Positions 1 through 12,160 of a stretch of DNA of 64,000 bases are shown here, in pieces. Position 1 is the first letter of the stretch, and each line of letters starts with the position of its first letter. The notes under the pieces were generated by a model. That model was not told the DNA's origin. It was given only the letters and a program-made list of their open reading frames with translations, and made no database searches. Both the position numbers and the translations under genes were made by a program. Source of the stretch: Lathyrus oleraceus (taxonomy: Eukaryota > Streptophyta > Magnoliopsida > Fabales > Fabaceae); the NCBI RefSeq assembly GCF_024323335.1, contig NC_066581.1, positions 38,456,699-38,520,698 of the forward strand, given 5' to 3'.

Positions 1-600
1 AAGTGTTGTACATAATTCACCGAATTGTTGATGTGTAGTTCATTGTGTTGCAATTTCGAAGCTTAAATTCAATTTAGCTTTCAAAAAATGCTTAAACACA
101 TATATTTTGTTGACCGTCTTCTTATAGGGTCATTCCTATATGAATCCATTTTAATTTATCTTAACATAGAGTTAAATTCATTACATTGAGTTTGGTTTAT
201 TTTACTGTTGTAAATGTTGTATGTAGTTTATCGAATTGTTGGATTTCTTTTTACGTTGCACTTTCAACTTTGTAAACATCATTCTTTTGATTGGCTTCTT
301 ATAGAGTGATTCCTACATGAGTTCATCTTAAGTAAGCTTAGAGCTAAATTTAATACTTCGACATCATTTTATTTTTGGTCCCTTGACTTTCTCTTGGACC
401 TTCTTACAATGAGCTCTTTGTTGTTTCCATTTGTTTAATGAGTCTTTATTTTAAGCGCTTTGCATATCCCCATTCGATCAAATAAACCCTCATTCCCATG
501 ACGTGTAATAATTTTACCGCTTTCCTTTATTCTTATTATGATTATTGAATTGTTAACTAAAGATTAAAATCAACCATTTTCATAAAAGAACAAAAAATAA
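1..600. repeat. Degenerate direct duplication, no gene
   Basis: Two diverged direct copies of about 150-180 bases are visible, roughly 1-180 and 205-360. They share a lead such as tcgaattgttg, then ttgcaatttc/ttgcactttc, cttcttatagggtcattcctatatga/cttcttatagagtgattcc and gagttaaattc/gagctaaattt. No convincing reading frame is present. It is probably decayed retrotransposon LTR or UTR DNA continuous with the Ogre-like stretch that follows. Confidence 0.45.
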
Positions 601-1615
601 CGCTCGATTCAACATCAATACTTTTTCCTAAATCAAATTCAAATTGAATGCAATATCGAGTATCTCTTTTGATTAATTCAAACTCTTTTCATAATCAACT
701 TGCAACGCTTGATCCAACATCAAGTCGTTAATGAAAAACCTTTTCATAATAAATTGAAAGCCAAATGGCCAAGATATGCACATCTCTTTAGACCCGTTAA
801 TAGTCGAGTGTTCGGAGCACACCATATTCCAAATGACTACTAGCCTTTCAAAGTCAAAAACACGTTAATTGAACTTGGAATAAATGGATAATGGAATCAC
901 ATCCATGCGAATCCTGAGTAAACGCACGCTTGGTGCACACCTCTGCTCAAATGTTTGCTCACCTTCCGTAAATACCAATTTTTTTATAAAAGAAATTCAA
1001 CCAATCAAACTTGTTTTCTGACCGTGTGCGACTTCAAATGTTTTTTTAAATGAGTATTCTTTATCCATATCGGCATGAACAAACAAAGGCATCCGCCTCC
1101 AAGAGCGAGCAATAAGCAAAGGTTTAGTCACTCGATATGTCAAAAGATCATTCCTTGAAAGCAATCAACCTAGTAGTTCTTTGTTACCCATAAAAATGTA
1201 GCCTTGAGTTCTCCATAACACATGGAGATACGTAGGAGTGGGATTTTGAAATCTTGTCAGGCGCACCATAATAAAAAGCACCCATTTAATAAAAAATCTT
1301 TCATTTCTTTCTTTCTCTTTTCTCACTCGATAAGTATAAGATCGCGAACTAATATCACGCTAACACTCTTACACGAAATTAACCAAATGGGCCCTGTTGA
1401 GTGCAATGGATGTGAGGGGTGTTAATACCTCCCCCTTGCATAACCGACTCCCAAACCTGATCTGGTTGCGATGACCATTTCCTTTTGTTTTTTTAGGGTT
1501 TTATCGATATTTTCCCTTTCCCTATTTGGGAATAAATAAAGTTCGGTGAAAACTATGTTTTATTTATATTTCGAGTGTTCCTTACGCTTGTGGTATTTTC
1601 TGCCCTGCGACAATC
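600..1615 (+). mobile_element. Ogre-like Ty3/gypsy LTR fragment (3' part)
   Basis: The stretch around 1222-1470 has the wording typical of legume Ogre LTRs: ggagatacgtaggagtggga, then ggtgttaatacctccccctt, gcataaccgactcccaaacc and tggttgcgatgacc. It is followed by the U5-like end near 1520-1612 (gttcggtgaaaac, then ccctgcgaca). Ogre elements are very large Ty3/gypsy (Tat) elements abundant in Fabeae. The upstream boundary is uncertain and no internal Ogre coding region is adjacent, so this is a solo or truncated LTR. The family assignment is from remembered sequence style, not a search. Confidence 0.5.
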
Positions 1616-1776
1616 TCAACAACCAATTCATGTATGCTTTTTGTGTGTAATGCACATGTTCATCCCAACCCTGCAAAGCCTAATATTAGTTAACCAATAT
1701 ATATATAATTTGCACGCATGAGATTTAAGGTACACTTTTATGATTTCATAATTTTGTTTCACTCATATTAGACTCT

Positions 1777-1903
1777 GCAATTGACTTGTGCATTAGAATT
1801 CTAACCTTGCAAATCCATCCCACGCCATTGCATCGAAAATCAGCACCACCGCTCCAAGAGTCCAACATCATCAATCAACCTCAATTTCGATTCTAGTACG
1901 AAA

Positions 1904-1905
<2 letters not shown>
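1777..1905 (+). repeat. Direct repeat copy A flanking the LINE nest
   Basis: About 127 bases here recur at 21345-21473 in the same orientation, at roughly 90 percent identity by eye. Both copies include gcaccaccgctccaagagtc and caacatcatc, and both run directly into an (AT)n tract. The pair brackets the whole LINE-Copia-solo LTR nest. It could be an unusually long target duplication, or two copies of one dispersed repeat. Confidence 0.7.
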
Positions 1906-3389
<1,484 letters not shown>

Positions 3390-5232
3390 CCCATCAACAC
3401 TCCATGAAACATATTAGAAAAAAGTATCCATAGGAGGAATTGTTTCTTAGGAGGAACCTTGTTATTCTAAACCTTTTTCCAAATCTCTTTCTCCCTTTCT
3501 TCATTGGAACTCTCCTCTTCACAATATCTCTTCCAATTCCTAATGCTATGATACCCATATTTAACCGTGTACATCCCATCCTTGCTGTGATGCCACCTAA
3601 GATAGTCCTATTCATTTAGGTTATTTAAAGGAATGTTGTTGATGCAGGATCTATCTATAGCTAGGAAAGTTTTGTTAAGCTCAGTTTGGTTCCAACAACT
3701 ATTTTCCCTATCAATGAGGTCCCTAACTCCAAGGGTCCTTGTCTCCAAGGGCCTTTGTGTTAGGAATTTAAACCTACACTGGGAGGGTATCTAATTGTCT
3801 TCCCATATGTTGAATTGTTGACCATTCCTAATGGTCCAACATGTTCCTTTCTTGATTATATCAATGCTGTGAGCAAGGCTTCTCTAGAGATAGTTGGGGT
3901 TACGACCAACTTTAGCTTTTAGAATGTCTTGATTAGGGTAATATTTGGCTTTTAAAATCTTAGCCACAAGGGGTTAATATTCTATATAGAGCTTGTAGAT
4001 CTGCTTATCCAACATGGATTCATTGAAGTCATGCAAATTCCTAAAACCTAGGTCATCCTCTACCTTATTCTTGCAGAGTTGATCCCAACTTTTCTAGTGA
4101 ATTTTATTCTTCCCCCACCAGTATCTGGAAGCTAGGCTTTCCATTTTGTCGGTGAGGCTTTTGAGAAGAATAAATGAGTTCATAACATAAGAGGAAATAA
4201 CTTGAGCTACAACTTTAATCAAGGTAGCTCTGTCGTAAGATAGATGTTGGCTTTTCCAGATGTTGAGTTCGTTTCTAGTCTTATCCAGAAGGAAGTTGAA
4301 ACTTCTGAATTTTGATTTACCAACAGAAGTGGGAAGACCTAAGTAAGTGTTGATTTTGGTAATAATAGGTATGTTTAGGGGTGTAGTGAAATAGTCTCTT
4401 TTATCATTAGGGGTGCATTTTCTAAACATCATTTGGGACATGAGGAGATTTATTCTTTGACCTGAAGTATCCTAATACTTCCTGATTAGATCCTTAAGAG
4501 TGTTTGCTTCTTGTTTCTCAGCTTGGCAAAAGATAAGGCTATCATCTGCAAAAAATAGAAGGGTAATTTTAGGAGCTCTTCTAGCCATAGAGATACCTCT
4601 AAAAGAGTTTGTTTTCATGGCATTATTAATCATATTAAAAAAAACATCGGCACATAATATAAAAAGATAGGGTGAGAGGGGGTCTCCCTTTCAGATTCCT
4701 TGAGAAGGCTGAAAATACTATGTGGGGTAGCCATTGATAAGGATAAGAAGACTGACAGTGGTCATACAACCCATAATTAACTTGGCAATTCAGTTAGGGA
4801 ACCCAATGCTACTCAGGGTTTTGTTTATGAAATTCCAATCCAACCTATCATAAGCCTTTTCCATGTCCAATTTGATTCTAAGCGTTCCTTTCTTTCTCTT
4901 AGAGGCCTTATTTATGTGATGAAATACTTCAAAGGCAACCATAGTGTTATCCGTTATGAGTTTTTTGTAAACAAAATCACTTTGGTTCTCACTGATGAGG
5001 TTAGGAAGGATAGGCTTCATTTTATTGGCTATGGTTTTAGTTATGATTTTCATGATGACATTGCAAAGGGCTATGGGTATATAATCAGTGGGTTTGAAGG
5101 GGTTTTTCTTTTTAGGAATAAGAGTGATAAAAGTCTTGTTGAAACTTTGAGGACTCTCTTGGTTGTTTAGGACTTTAAGAATGTTTTAAGTTACTTCCTC
5201 TCCCACAATCTCCCAGTAAGTTTGGTAGAATT
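3390..5232 (-). pseudogene. L1-type LINE ORF2, reverse transcriptase and 3' part (broken)
   Basis: This is the 3' half of a plant L1 non-LTR retrotransposon on the minus strand. Visible parts in order are the RT start (MEKAYDRLDW near 4840), a palm motif FADDS at about 4540, an RT tail with NIWKSQHLSYDRATLIK and SRYWWGKNK (4094-4441), and a zf-RVT-like region WHHSKDGMYTVKYGYHSIRN at about 3520-3605. Stops and frameshifts break it, for example after NMINNAMK and in the GSYTEG region, so it cannot make ORF2p. It joins exactly, across a later Copia insertion, to 18341-21344: removing the Copia element plus one GAATT copy restores frame PAKF-YQTYWEIV. Confidence 0.88.
5228..5232. repeat. Target site duplication GAATT (left)
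   Basis: Five bases gaatt precede the TG start of the left LTR. The same five bases follow the CA end of the right LTR at 18341-18345. A 5-bp duplication is normal for LTR retrotransposon integrases. Confidence 0.95.
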
Positions 5233-7083
5233 TGTTAGACTATGGCACGGATCTAGAAGGGGGGGGTTGAATAGATCCCAATTAAAATTTGAGTCGGCGC
5301 TACCAATTTAAAATTGGTTTTGAAAATTTGTTTTAAGTGCGGAAGCGGCCGAGGAAAATACAGTCTAAAACGAACTGTTATTGGAAAACCGGATATGCGT
5401 CAAGCCTATGGATTAGTGATAATGTGGAATAAGAATCACTACACTAGTCACACAATCAATGATTTGTTTCACTTACTAGGATTCCTAGTTCCAATGATTT
5501 CAAATAGCAAATCAAACTAGATACACACTTAAGATAATTTTGGTTTAGGCAAATTATCAAACACTTGGTGTGTGAAAACACTCCAAGTGATATTTGTGTT
5601 GAGTAAGTGATTCCAATTAATCTAGTACAATATCCTATTGTACTTTGGATTCAAAAACAAAGTTTTAACCTCTTACTCAATTAATATCAAGGTTTGATAA
5701 AAGTGCTTATACAAAAATCACTTAATTTTTAAGCTGAAAGCAATTATGCAGAAAATTAGAGAAGACAAAGATTTGATGAGGCAGTTCCCCTGCCGTCCTC
5801 GCTTCGGGGTACGTCTGCCCTCAATTCTAAAACTAGAATTGAGATGATTTAATAGATATCACCTGTTGAATTTTAACCGTTTATACAAGGATTGCAAAGC
5901 AAATATACAACAGAACTCTCAAGACGTTGAATGTTGCTTCCACTCCTTGTTCCTTGATTCAAGATGAATCAAGCCCTTCGATTGTTGTTGATAAACCTCC
6001 GATTCCAGCCCCTTTGTTGAATAACCCTCAGTTCTTCAAACCCTCGGCCCGACTGATCTCAACTACAACAAATTGAACCCGAATTCTTCCCTTCAATATC
6101 ACTGAATCCGCTACTAGATTGACGAAGACTTCCTCTTCTCAATCACCTTCGCTCAGCTGAAAATTGATGAAGAAATTCGTCCAAAAACCCCCAAACACAA
6201 ACCAGTCTTGGAGGACAAAACCCCAACGGTTTTATTCAAGAAAAAACCTGTCACAAGCTTCAACCCGAACCGGATTCCCCAATCTCGGCTTCGAACCTTA
6301 TCACCTTTAATCAATCACAAAGCACTTCAAAAATGGTTGTGTGTAGTTGATGTGTTGTGAGATGTTGAAGATGAAGATGATGAATCTTGGACACCTATTT
6401 CACTTTTTCTTGTTTCTTTGAACACTTGAATCAATTTGACAAATGTTGGTTGATACAAGTAACTAAACTTCTATATATAGTAACCAACTTACCAACCAAA
6501 AATAACAGCTTTTCAAACAGAGTGGAAAATATTCAGAAACTGAGTTTGCGCACAAGCGGTCGACCATAGCAGGTCTATGCGTCGATGCATGGCCTGCAAT
6601 TTTGGACAGGCTGAAGAATGCTTCAGTATGCGTCGACCATAGGTCGACGTGCGCTGACCCATGGGAAAATGAAAGTTTCATGCGCCGACCCTATCGTCGA
6701 CTCAAGTCTTCCATGCGCTGACCCGTGACCAACTACACTAAGCCATGCGCCGACCTGTGGTCGACTCAAAGCTTCCATGCGCTGACCAGTGACCAACATC
6801 ATTATGCTATGCGCTGACCCGTGGTTCATGCGCTGACCCTTGTGGTCGTCTCAAATCCTGCAAATCTGCAAAAATTCATATTTTTGTGATTTTCATGCAT
6901 TTTGTCATGATCACATTTTATCCACATATGTTGTATGAAATATAGCAGTTTTAGATGAGCATAGAAAAGGATATGTTGCACTTGTTTTGTAGAAGTGGAA
7001 TCGACAATGTCGATTCATCCATGGTGGTCATTTGTCATCATCGAAACCTATGATTGTGTGTTGTATGACAATTTGCCTTTACA
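5233..7083 (-). repeat. 3' LTR of the Copia element
   Basis: It begins tgttagactatgg and ends ttgcctttaca on the + strand, and matches 16502-18340. It holds a TATA-like ctatatatag at 6471-6480 and, at 6545-6850, a cluster of degenerate units built from gcgctgaccc and the palindrome gtcgac. Compared with the other LTR it has an extra 19-20-base unit near 6823-6842 and a shorter G run (8 against about 16). Confidence 0.95.
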
Positions 7084-7097
7084 TACTCCCCCTTTTT
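7084..7097 (-). promoter_or_regulatory. Polypurine tract of the Copia element
   Basis: Read on the minus strand, aaaaagggggagta abuts the first TG of the 3' LTR. This is the RNase H-resistant primer for plus-strand DNA synthesis. It sits exactly where the family needs it. Confidence 0.9.
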
Positions 7098-7467
7098 GAT
7101 GATGACAACTTGTGTAAAGCCAAAGAGAAAAACAACATGCAATATTTACACACATTATGCCTACTCCCCCTTTCTTTTGTAATCTAAGGCTATCTGCACA
7201 AACGACTGTTAATTATGGTGAATATTTTGGCTGCTTGTACCTCTTCTCCCCCTTTGACAACATCAAAAAGAGAAAAGGAACAATAATTCAACGTAACAAA
7301 AAAATATAACAGGAGATAGGAAATCAGATAACAATATCACACCAAATATCATTACTGAAGAAATAAAAAAGAAGATAACATTAAGTTGGATTGGCATAAA
7401 CGAGCACAACAGAAAAATAGTTCAGTCAAACGACACAAAAATACAGATGCATATATAGTTCTATGTG
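7098..7467 (-). other. Non-coding 3' leader of the Copia element
   Basis: 370 bases between the extra ORF and the polypurine tract. Several C-rich/T-rich islands (actccccctttct, cttctccccctttgac) are polypurine on the minus strand and may be extra tract-like copies. No coding frame is supported. Confidence 0.6.
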
Positions 7468-8985
7468 CTAATGGTCTCGTCCTCGATGGTAACATATATC
7501 CGGGTTTCTGTAGGGGTCTGCCAGAGACGATATTTGCTCAGCAATACCACCTAGATACTTGATACCCCCGTCGACCGACCGCTCCTGGCGTTCAAACGTT
7601 TCGGTAAAGGCTGCATACCGTTCATTCATGCTTGTAGAGAGGTTATCGAGCCTCTCATTTTGTGCTTGAATTTGGCTGCTAATATGAGCATAGCGCTCAT
7701 CCTGAGTTTGCATGAAGGATTGTTGAGCCAGCTGCATATTTCGCATCATATCCAACAGTTCGGAAGAGTTTGCATGCTGTGGAGGAGACGGAGGAGATTC
7801 TTCATCACCATATTGATACAGCTGGTAGAATTTGCGTTGTGCTGACCAGCCCATATGTTGCCATTCACCCCAGCCACCCTGGTTGGGGGAATCTTCTTCA
7901 GTTGAATGTGAGTGTTGAACCCAAGCAGAGTTTGTGTAGTCGTGAGTGTCAACTTGTGGAGGACTATCATCTCCACCATGCTGATCAAAGGCTTGTCCTG
8001 CTCCCTCTTCTTTATTTTCCTCTTCGTCTTCTTCTTCACTTTCATCACTTTCATCATCTTCTTCAACAGTCGTAGGGACATACCCTCTGCGAACAAATTT
8101 ATAGATTCTCCACTCATCACACCAAAAATATCCCATCATAGACAAAGTTTTTTGGCTGAATTCTTTGTCTGATGAAATGGAGGTATACGGGAAGGACGGA
8201 TAATCAACTTCAGCTGCAGTAAGGACCTCTTGAATAAAAGATCCGTAGGCAAGAGCCATTCCTCGTCCGGAGTCACGTAAACTGAACATCCTACTAGCAA
8301 TGTAGTAGGGCCAGTTGATTTTCCGCTTATTTTTCAGAATGTATATGAGATGAACCTCAGCCTGTTCAACTCTAGAGAGACCACCCTTCTTAGGTCGCAG
8401 GATGCGTGAGACAATCCACTGGAGAATCCGCTCTCCTGTTTTCAGCTTGCCGGTAGTGACGGTTCGTGGGAACGCATCACTGTTCATAATCTGATCAGGG
8501 TAGGGTCGTTTCAGCATGTTGTTCAACGCGCTCTTAAACTCATAACCGTCTATTGGGTGAGAGTCAGTTACTTCAGCTAGAGGATTTTCATCAGCATCCA
8601 ATGACATATCAAAATATTTGTTCCAAACATTTGACTTAAACGATACCTTTCTCGTGCCGATCCTGGAGTGAAACTTGTGCCCACGAAATTTGTCATGAAG
8701 GCAGGCGTAGAACACGCGGACCAGGTCTTCGCTATATTTGGCATTGCATTCCAGGAATTTGACAATGCCGTGGTATTGTAGCAGAGACATGATTTCTGCG
8801 AGATACATGCGTTCTGCGGTGAGTTTGTAGAATGCATGATGCCGCACAACTCCTTTTTTACCAATATCTTTGTTGAAGGAATCGACGAGAGCCGGTGGAA
8901 CTAGCGATACAGCGGTAATGGGTAGAGAGGCAGAGGATGGTTCCCGTGATCTCTTTCCGGTAGGTCTGCGGGATGAGGAAGCCAT
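7468..8985 (-). CDS. Extra (pol-distal) ORF of the Copia element, 505 aa
   Basis: An intact 505-codon frame lies between pol and the 3' LTR, where SIRE elements carry their so-called env-like gene. Residues 1-30 are basic and serine-rich. Residues about 35-300 form a globular region with motifs such as YSEDLVRVFYACLHDKF, FHSRIGTRKVSFKSNVWNKY and NWPYYIASRMF, in the style of the legume 'putative plant transposon protein' family (Transposase_32-like). About 305-335 is a very acidic stretch. About 410-490 is a Q/E/R-rich predicted coiled coil. I see no signal peptide, transmembrane segment or cysteine pattern, so an envelope role is not supported. It is intact although pol is dead, as expected for a young copy. 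Function unknown. Confidence 0.8.
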   Translation of the reverse strand: MASSSRRPTGKRSREPSSASLPITAVSLVPPALVDSFNKDIGKKGVVRHHAFYKLTAERMYLAEIMSLLQYHGIVKFLECNAKYSEDLVRVFYACLHDKFRGHKFHSRIGTRKVSFKSNVWNKYFDMSLDADENPLAEVTDSHPIDGYEFKSALNNMLKRPYPDQIMNSDAFPRTVTTGKLKTGERILQWIVSRILRPKKGGLSRVEQAEVHLIYILKNKRKINWPYYIASRMFSLRDSGRGMALAYGSFIQEVLTAAEVDYPSFPYTSISSDKEFSQKTLSMMGYFWCDEWRIYKFVRRGYVPTTVEEDDESDESEEEDEEENKEEGAGQAFDQHGGDDSPPQVDTHDYTNSAWVQHSHSTEEDSPNQGGWGEWQHMGWSAQRKFYQLYQYGDEESPPSPPQHANSSELLDMMRNMQLAQQSFMQTQDERYAHISSQIQAQNERLDNLSTSMNERYAAFTETFERQERSVDGGIKYLGGIAEQISSLADPYRNPDICYHRGRDH

Positions 8986-9668
8986 TGGAAATGATTTTGG
9001 AGCTTTGTGTGTGGGTAGAGAGTGAAGCTTGGTGAAGGTTTCTAAGAATGGTTTGCAAGATGGAGGTTTCCCCTTTTTATAGAGAAGGATTTAGGGTTTT
9101 GGGAAGAGGAGAGACCAAAAGACACTAGGCACTAGGTAGATGCAACTCACAATGTAGTGGGAAGTTTGAAATGTAAATGCACACTTAATGGGAATTTTGA
9201 ATGTAGATACATGAGAAGTTTGAAGGTTTACTGCAGAAAAACTGAATTTTTGAGCGATGCGTCGACCATACTTCTGCATGCATCGACGCATACTGTTTGA
9301 TTTTTGAAAAAGAAGAAAATTTTGAAGTGTGCGTCAACCATTGCCCTGTTATGGTCGACTCATACAGGCAAAATTTGCAATTTTCACTATTATACACATA
9401 TGCTTACATGTTTGATGCATAAATACAAAGCCACACAACATTTAAACATCCAAACAGATATGGCATAAGAAACGATACATATATGTACAATATTTTCATG
9501 TAGTACAACCATTTAACTATGAAGGTTGAGAGAGAGAGAAGGGTAAAGGAACAATATCACCTCGATGCCGGAATAGCTTGATGAACAATACACTTGTGCT
9601 TGCAACAACATCAGCTTGTTAGAAGTACAAGACTATAGTCCTAAATGAAATAAGATAAATCCAGCAAT
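8986..9668 (-). other. Non-coding spacer between pol and the extra ORF
   Basis: About 680 bases, AT-rich, with two stretches around 9255-9365 that echo the LTR's gcgtcgaccat / catcgacgcat units. It probably holds a splice acceptor or leader for expressing the extra ORF, but no specific signal can be claimed. Confidence 0.5.
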
Positions 9669-12155
9669 TTATAATGCCCGTTCCGAAATGTCGAGAATAC
9701 CAAGTTCTCGGCGAATATGAAAGAAAGGTTCAGTAGCTAGCGGCTTTGTGAAAATGTCCGCTAGTTGATTTTCAGTATTAACATGTTCAAATACAATATC
9801 ACCTTTCTCTACATGATCCCGAAGAAAGTGGTGTCGAATTTCGATATGTTTGGTGCGAGAATGCAACACAGGATTTTTGGTAAGATTAATGGCACTTGTA
9901 TTGTCACAAAAAATGGGAATACGTTCGAGTTTGAGGTTAAAATCCAATAGTTGTTGCTTAATCCATAGGATTTGAGCACAACAACTACCGACGGCAACGT
10001 ATTCCGCTTCGGCGGTTGACAAAGCAACTGAAACTTGTTTCTTGCTATGCCAACTGACCAAAGAATTTGAAAATAAGTGACAAGTGCCACTGGTGCTTTT
10101 CCTATCCGATTTGCAACCGGCAAAATCGGAATCGGAGAAACCTACCAATGAGCAATCATTACCTTTGGAATACCATAGTCCATACTTCGGAGTACCGGAT
10201 AGGTATCGAAGTATTCGTTTGACAGCTTTTAGATGGGATTCCTTGGGACATGATTGATATCTTGCGCACATGCACACGCTAAACATAATGTCGGGACGAG
10301 AAGCAGTAAGATAGAGAAGTGTTCCAATCATACCTCTATACCGTTTTACCTCTACATCCTTACCGTTTTCATCTTTATTCAAGTTTGTACATGTTGGCAT
10401 GGGGGTGTCAATGGCCTTGGCTTTTGCCATGTCAAATCTCTTGATAAGGTCCAAACAGTACTTTGTTTGACTCACGAATGTTCCTTCTTTGAGTTGTTTA
10501 ATTTGCAGACCGAGAAAGTACGTGAGCTCCCCCATCATACTCATCTCGAATTCACCCTGCATAAGATCCGAAAACTCTCTCACAAGATTCATGTTAGTAG
10601 ACCCAAATATAATATCGTCTACATAAATTTGCACTAATATCAAGTGCTTTCCTTGACGTTTAATGAAGAGAGTTGTGTCAACCTTTCCTCTTGAGTAACC
10701 TTGATCGAGTAAAAATTTGCTTAGTCGCTCATACCAAGCTCTAGGAGCTTGTTTGAGACCATATAAAGCCCTTTTTAGTTTATAAACATGATCAGGATAC
10801 TCATGAGATTCAAAACCCGGAGGTTGTGCGACGTAGACCTCTTCATTTATGTGACCGTTAAGGAACGCACTCTTAACATCCATTTGGAATAGTTTAAAGT
10901 CTTTCGCATAAGCGAAGGCAAGGAGAAGGCGTATAGCCTCGAGTCGGGCAACCGGCGCATAAGTTTCCTCATAGTCGATGCCTTCCTCTTGGTTATACCC
11001 TTGCGCGACTAAACGCGCCTTGTTACGGGTTATTACCCCATTTTCATCCAGCTTGTTCCTAAACACCCATCGGGTGCCGATTACTCGATGATCTCGCGGA
11101 GGAGGGACAAGGTCCCAAACCTCATTTCTAGTGAACTGATTTAGTTCCTCCTGCATTGACAAAAACCAGTGTTCATGGAGTAGGGCTTCTTTAGGGTTTT
11201 TAGGTTCCATTTGCGAAACGAAAGCGAAGTGATAACAAAAATTACTTAGCTTCGATCGAGTTGTTACACCCTTTGAGATATCTCCGAGAATGTTGTCGAT
11301 TGGATGGTCTTTGGGAGACTTCCAAGCTTGAGGGAGATCATCGTTTGAAGGCGGATGAGCTACCTCGGTTTCCTCATGGTGTACATCTTTATCCTCCTCA
11401 ACTTTGACTTTGTCGGGTTGATCAATCCCCGGCTCGCCACCTTTGAGTATGTCTTCTGTAGATGTACCTGCACCATGAACAACACTACCCTTTCCGACAT
11501 TTCTCAGATAGGATTCATCAAAAGTGACATGTACAGACTCTTCCACAGCAAGTAATCGTTTATTATATATTCTATATGCTTTACTCGATTGAGAGTATCC
11601 GAGGAAGATACCTTCATCGGCCTTGGAATCGAATTTGCCCAAGTTTTCCTTTCCATTATTTAATACAAAACATTTGCAACAAAAAACATGTAAGTGAGAA
11701 ATATTTGGCTTTCGTCCTTTTAAAAGCTCATATGGTGTTTTGTTTAGAATGGGGCGAATGAGCACCCTATTCAAAACATAACATGTCGTACTAATGGCGT
11801 CTGCCCAAAAATATTTCGGTAAACCACTTTCGTTAATCATTGTTCTTCCCAATTCTTCCAAAATTCGATTTTTACGCTCCACAACCCCATTTTGTTGAGG
11901 AGTACGTGGAGCGTAGAAGTTATGATCGATACCATGGTTACCGCAATATTCTTCAAATAAATGGTTTTCGAACTCACCCCCATGGTCGCTTCTAATTGCA
12001 ACAATGTTTGTATTTAATTTATTTTGGGAAAGCTTAGCAAATCTTTCAAAGGCGGCGAACGTATCGCTCTTGCTTACTAAAAAGATAGTCCAACAAAATC
12101 TAGAAAAATCATCCACTATTACGAAACCGTAATAGTTTCCTCCTAGGCTTTTAAT
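9669..12155 (-). CDS. Copia pol: integrase core, reverse transcriptase, RNase H
   Basis: An open frame of more than 815 codons. It starts inside the integrase core (VDDFSRFCWTIF, IRSDHGGEFEN, then QNGVVERKNRILEE). It continues through RT (FQMDVKSAFLNGHINEEVYV, palm YVDDIIFGS) to RNase H (SDSDFAGCKSDRKSTSGTCH, then HSRTKHIEIRHHFLRD), with a stop after DISERAL. The catalytic residues of the three enzymes are present in this part. The N-terminal side (protease, zinc-binding GAG-pre-integrase) lies at 14035-14676, separated by the solo LTR at 12161-14034. The frame GPSR-IKSLGGNYYGF is restored if the LTR and one CCTAG are removed. As it stands no full polyprotein can be made. Confidence 0.93.
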   Translation of the reverse strand: MKSLGGNYYGFVIVDDFSRFCWTIFLVSKSDTFAAFERFAKLSQNKLNTNIVAIRSDHGGEFENHLFEEYCGNHGIDHNFYAPRTPQQNGVVERKNRILEELGRTMINESGLPKYFWADAISTTCYVLNRVLIRPILNKTPYELLKGRKPNISHLHVFCCKCFVLNNGKENLGKFDSKADEGIFLGYSQSSKAYRIYNKRLLAVEESVHVTFDESYLRNVGKGSVVHGAGTSTEDILKGGEPGIDQPDKVKVEEDKDVHHEETEVAHPPSNDDLPQAWKSPKDHPIDNILGDISKGVTTRSKLSNFCYHFAFVSQMEPKNPKEALLHEHWFLSMQEELNQFTRNEVWDLVPPPRDHRVIGTRWVFRNKLDENGVITRNKARLVAQGYNQEEGIDYEETYAPVARLEAIRLLLAFAYAKDFKLFQMDVKSAFLNGHINEEVYVAQPPGFESHEYPDHVYKLKRALYGLKQAPRAWYERLSKFLLDQGYSRGKVDTTLFIKRQGKHLILVQIYVDDIIFGSTNMNLVREFSDLMQGEFEMSMMGELTYFLGLQIKQLKEGTFVSQTKYCLDLIKRFDMAKAKAIDTPMPTCTNLNKDENGKDVEVKRYRGMIGTLLYLTASRPDIMFSVCMCARYQSCPKESHLKAVKRILRYLSGTPKYGLWYSKGNDCSLVGFSDSDFAGCKSDRKSTSGTCHLFSNSLVSWHSKKQVSVALSTAEAEYVAVGSCCAQILWIKQQLLDFNLKLERIPIFCDNTSAINLTKNPVLHSRTKHIEIRHHFLRDHVEKGDIVFEHVNTENQLADIFTKPLATEPFFHIRRELGILDISERAL

Positions 12156-12160
12156 CCTAG
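12156..12160. repeat. Target site duplication CCTAG (left)
   Basis: cctag at 12156-12160 and again at 14035-14039 flank a TG...CA insert. They duplicate the pol sequence coding for the Arg-Ile junction of the integrase. Confidence 0.93.

Noticed and set aside
6463..6829. Short minus-strand frames over the LTR repeat units
   Set aside because: They exist in both LTRs only because the sequence is duplicated. They read through the gcgctgaccc array with no recognisable protein.
7468..8985. Calling the extra Copia ORF an envelope gene
   Set aside because: It has the position of the SIRE env-like ORF, but no signal peptide, membrane span or cysteine pattern can be seen. Described only as an extra ORF.
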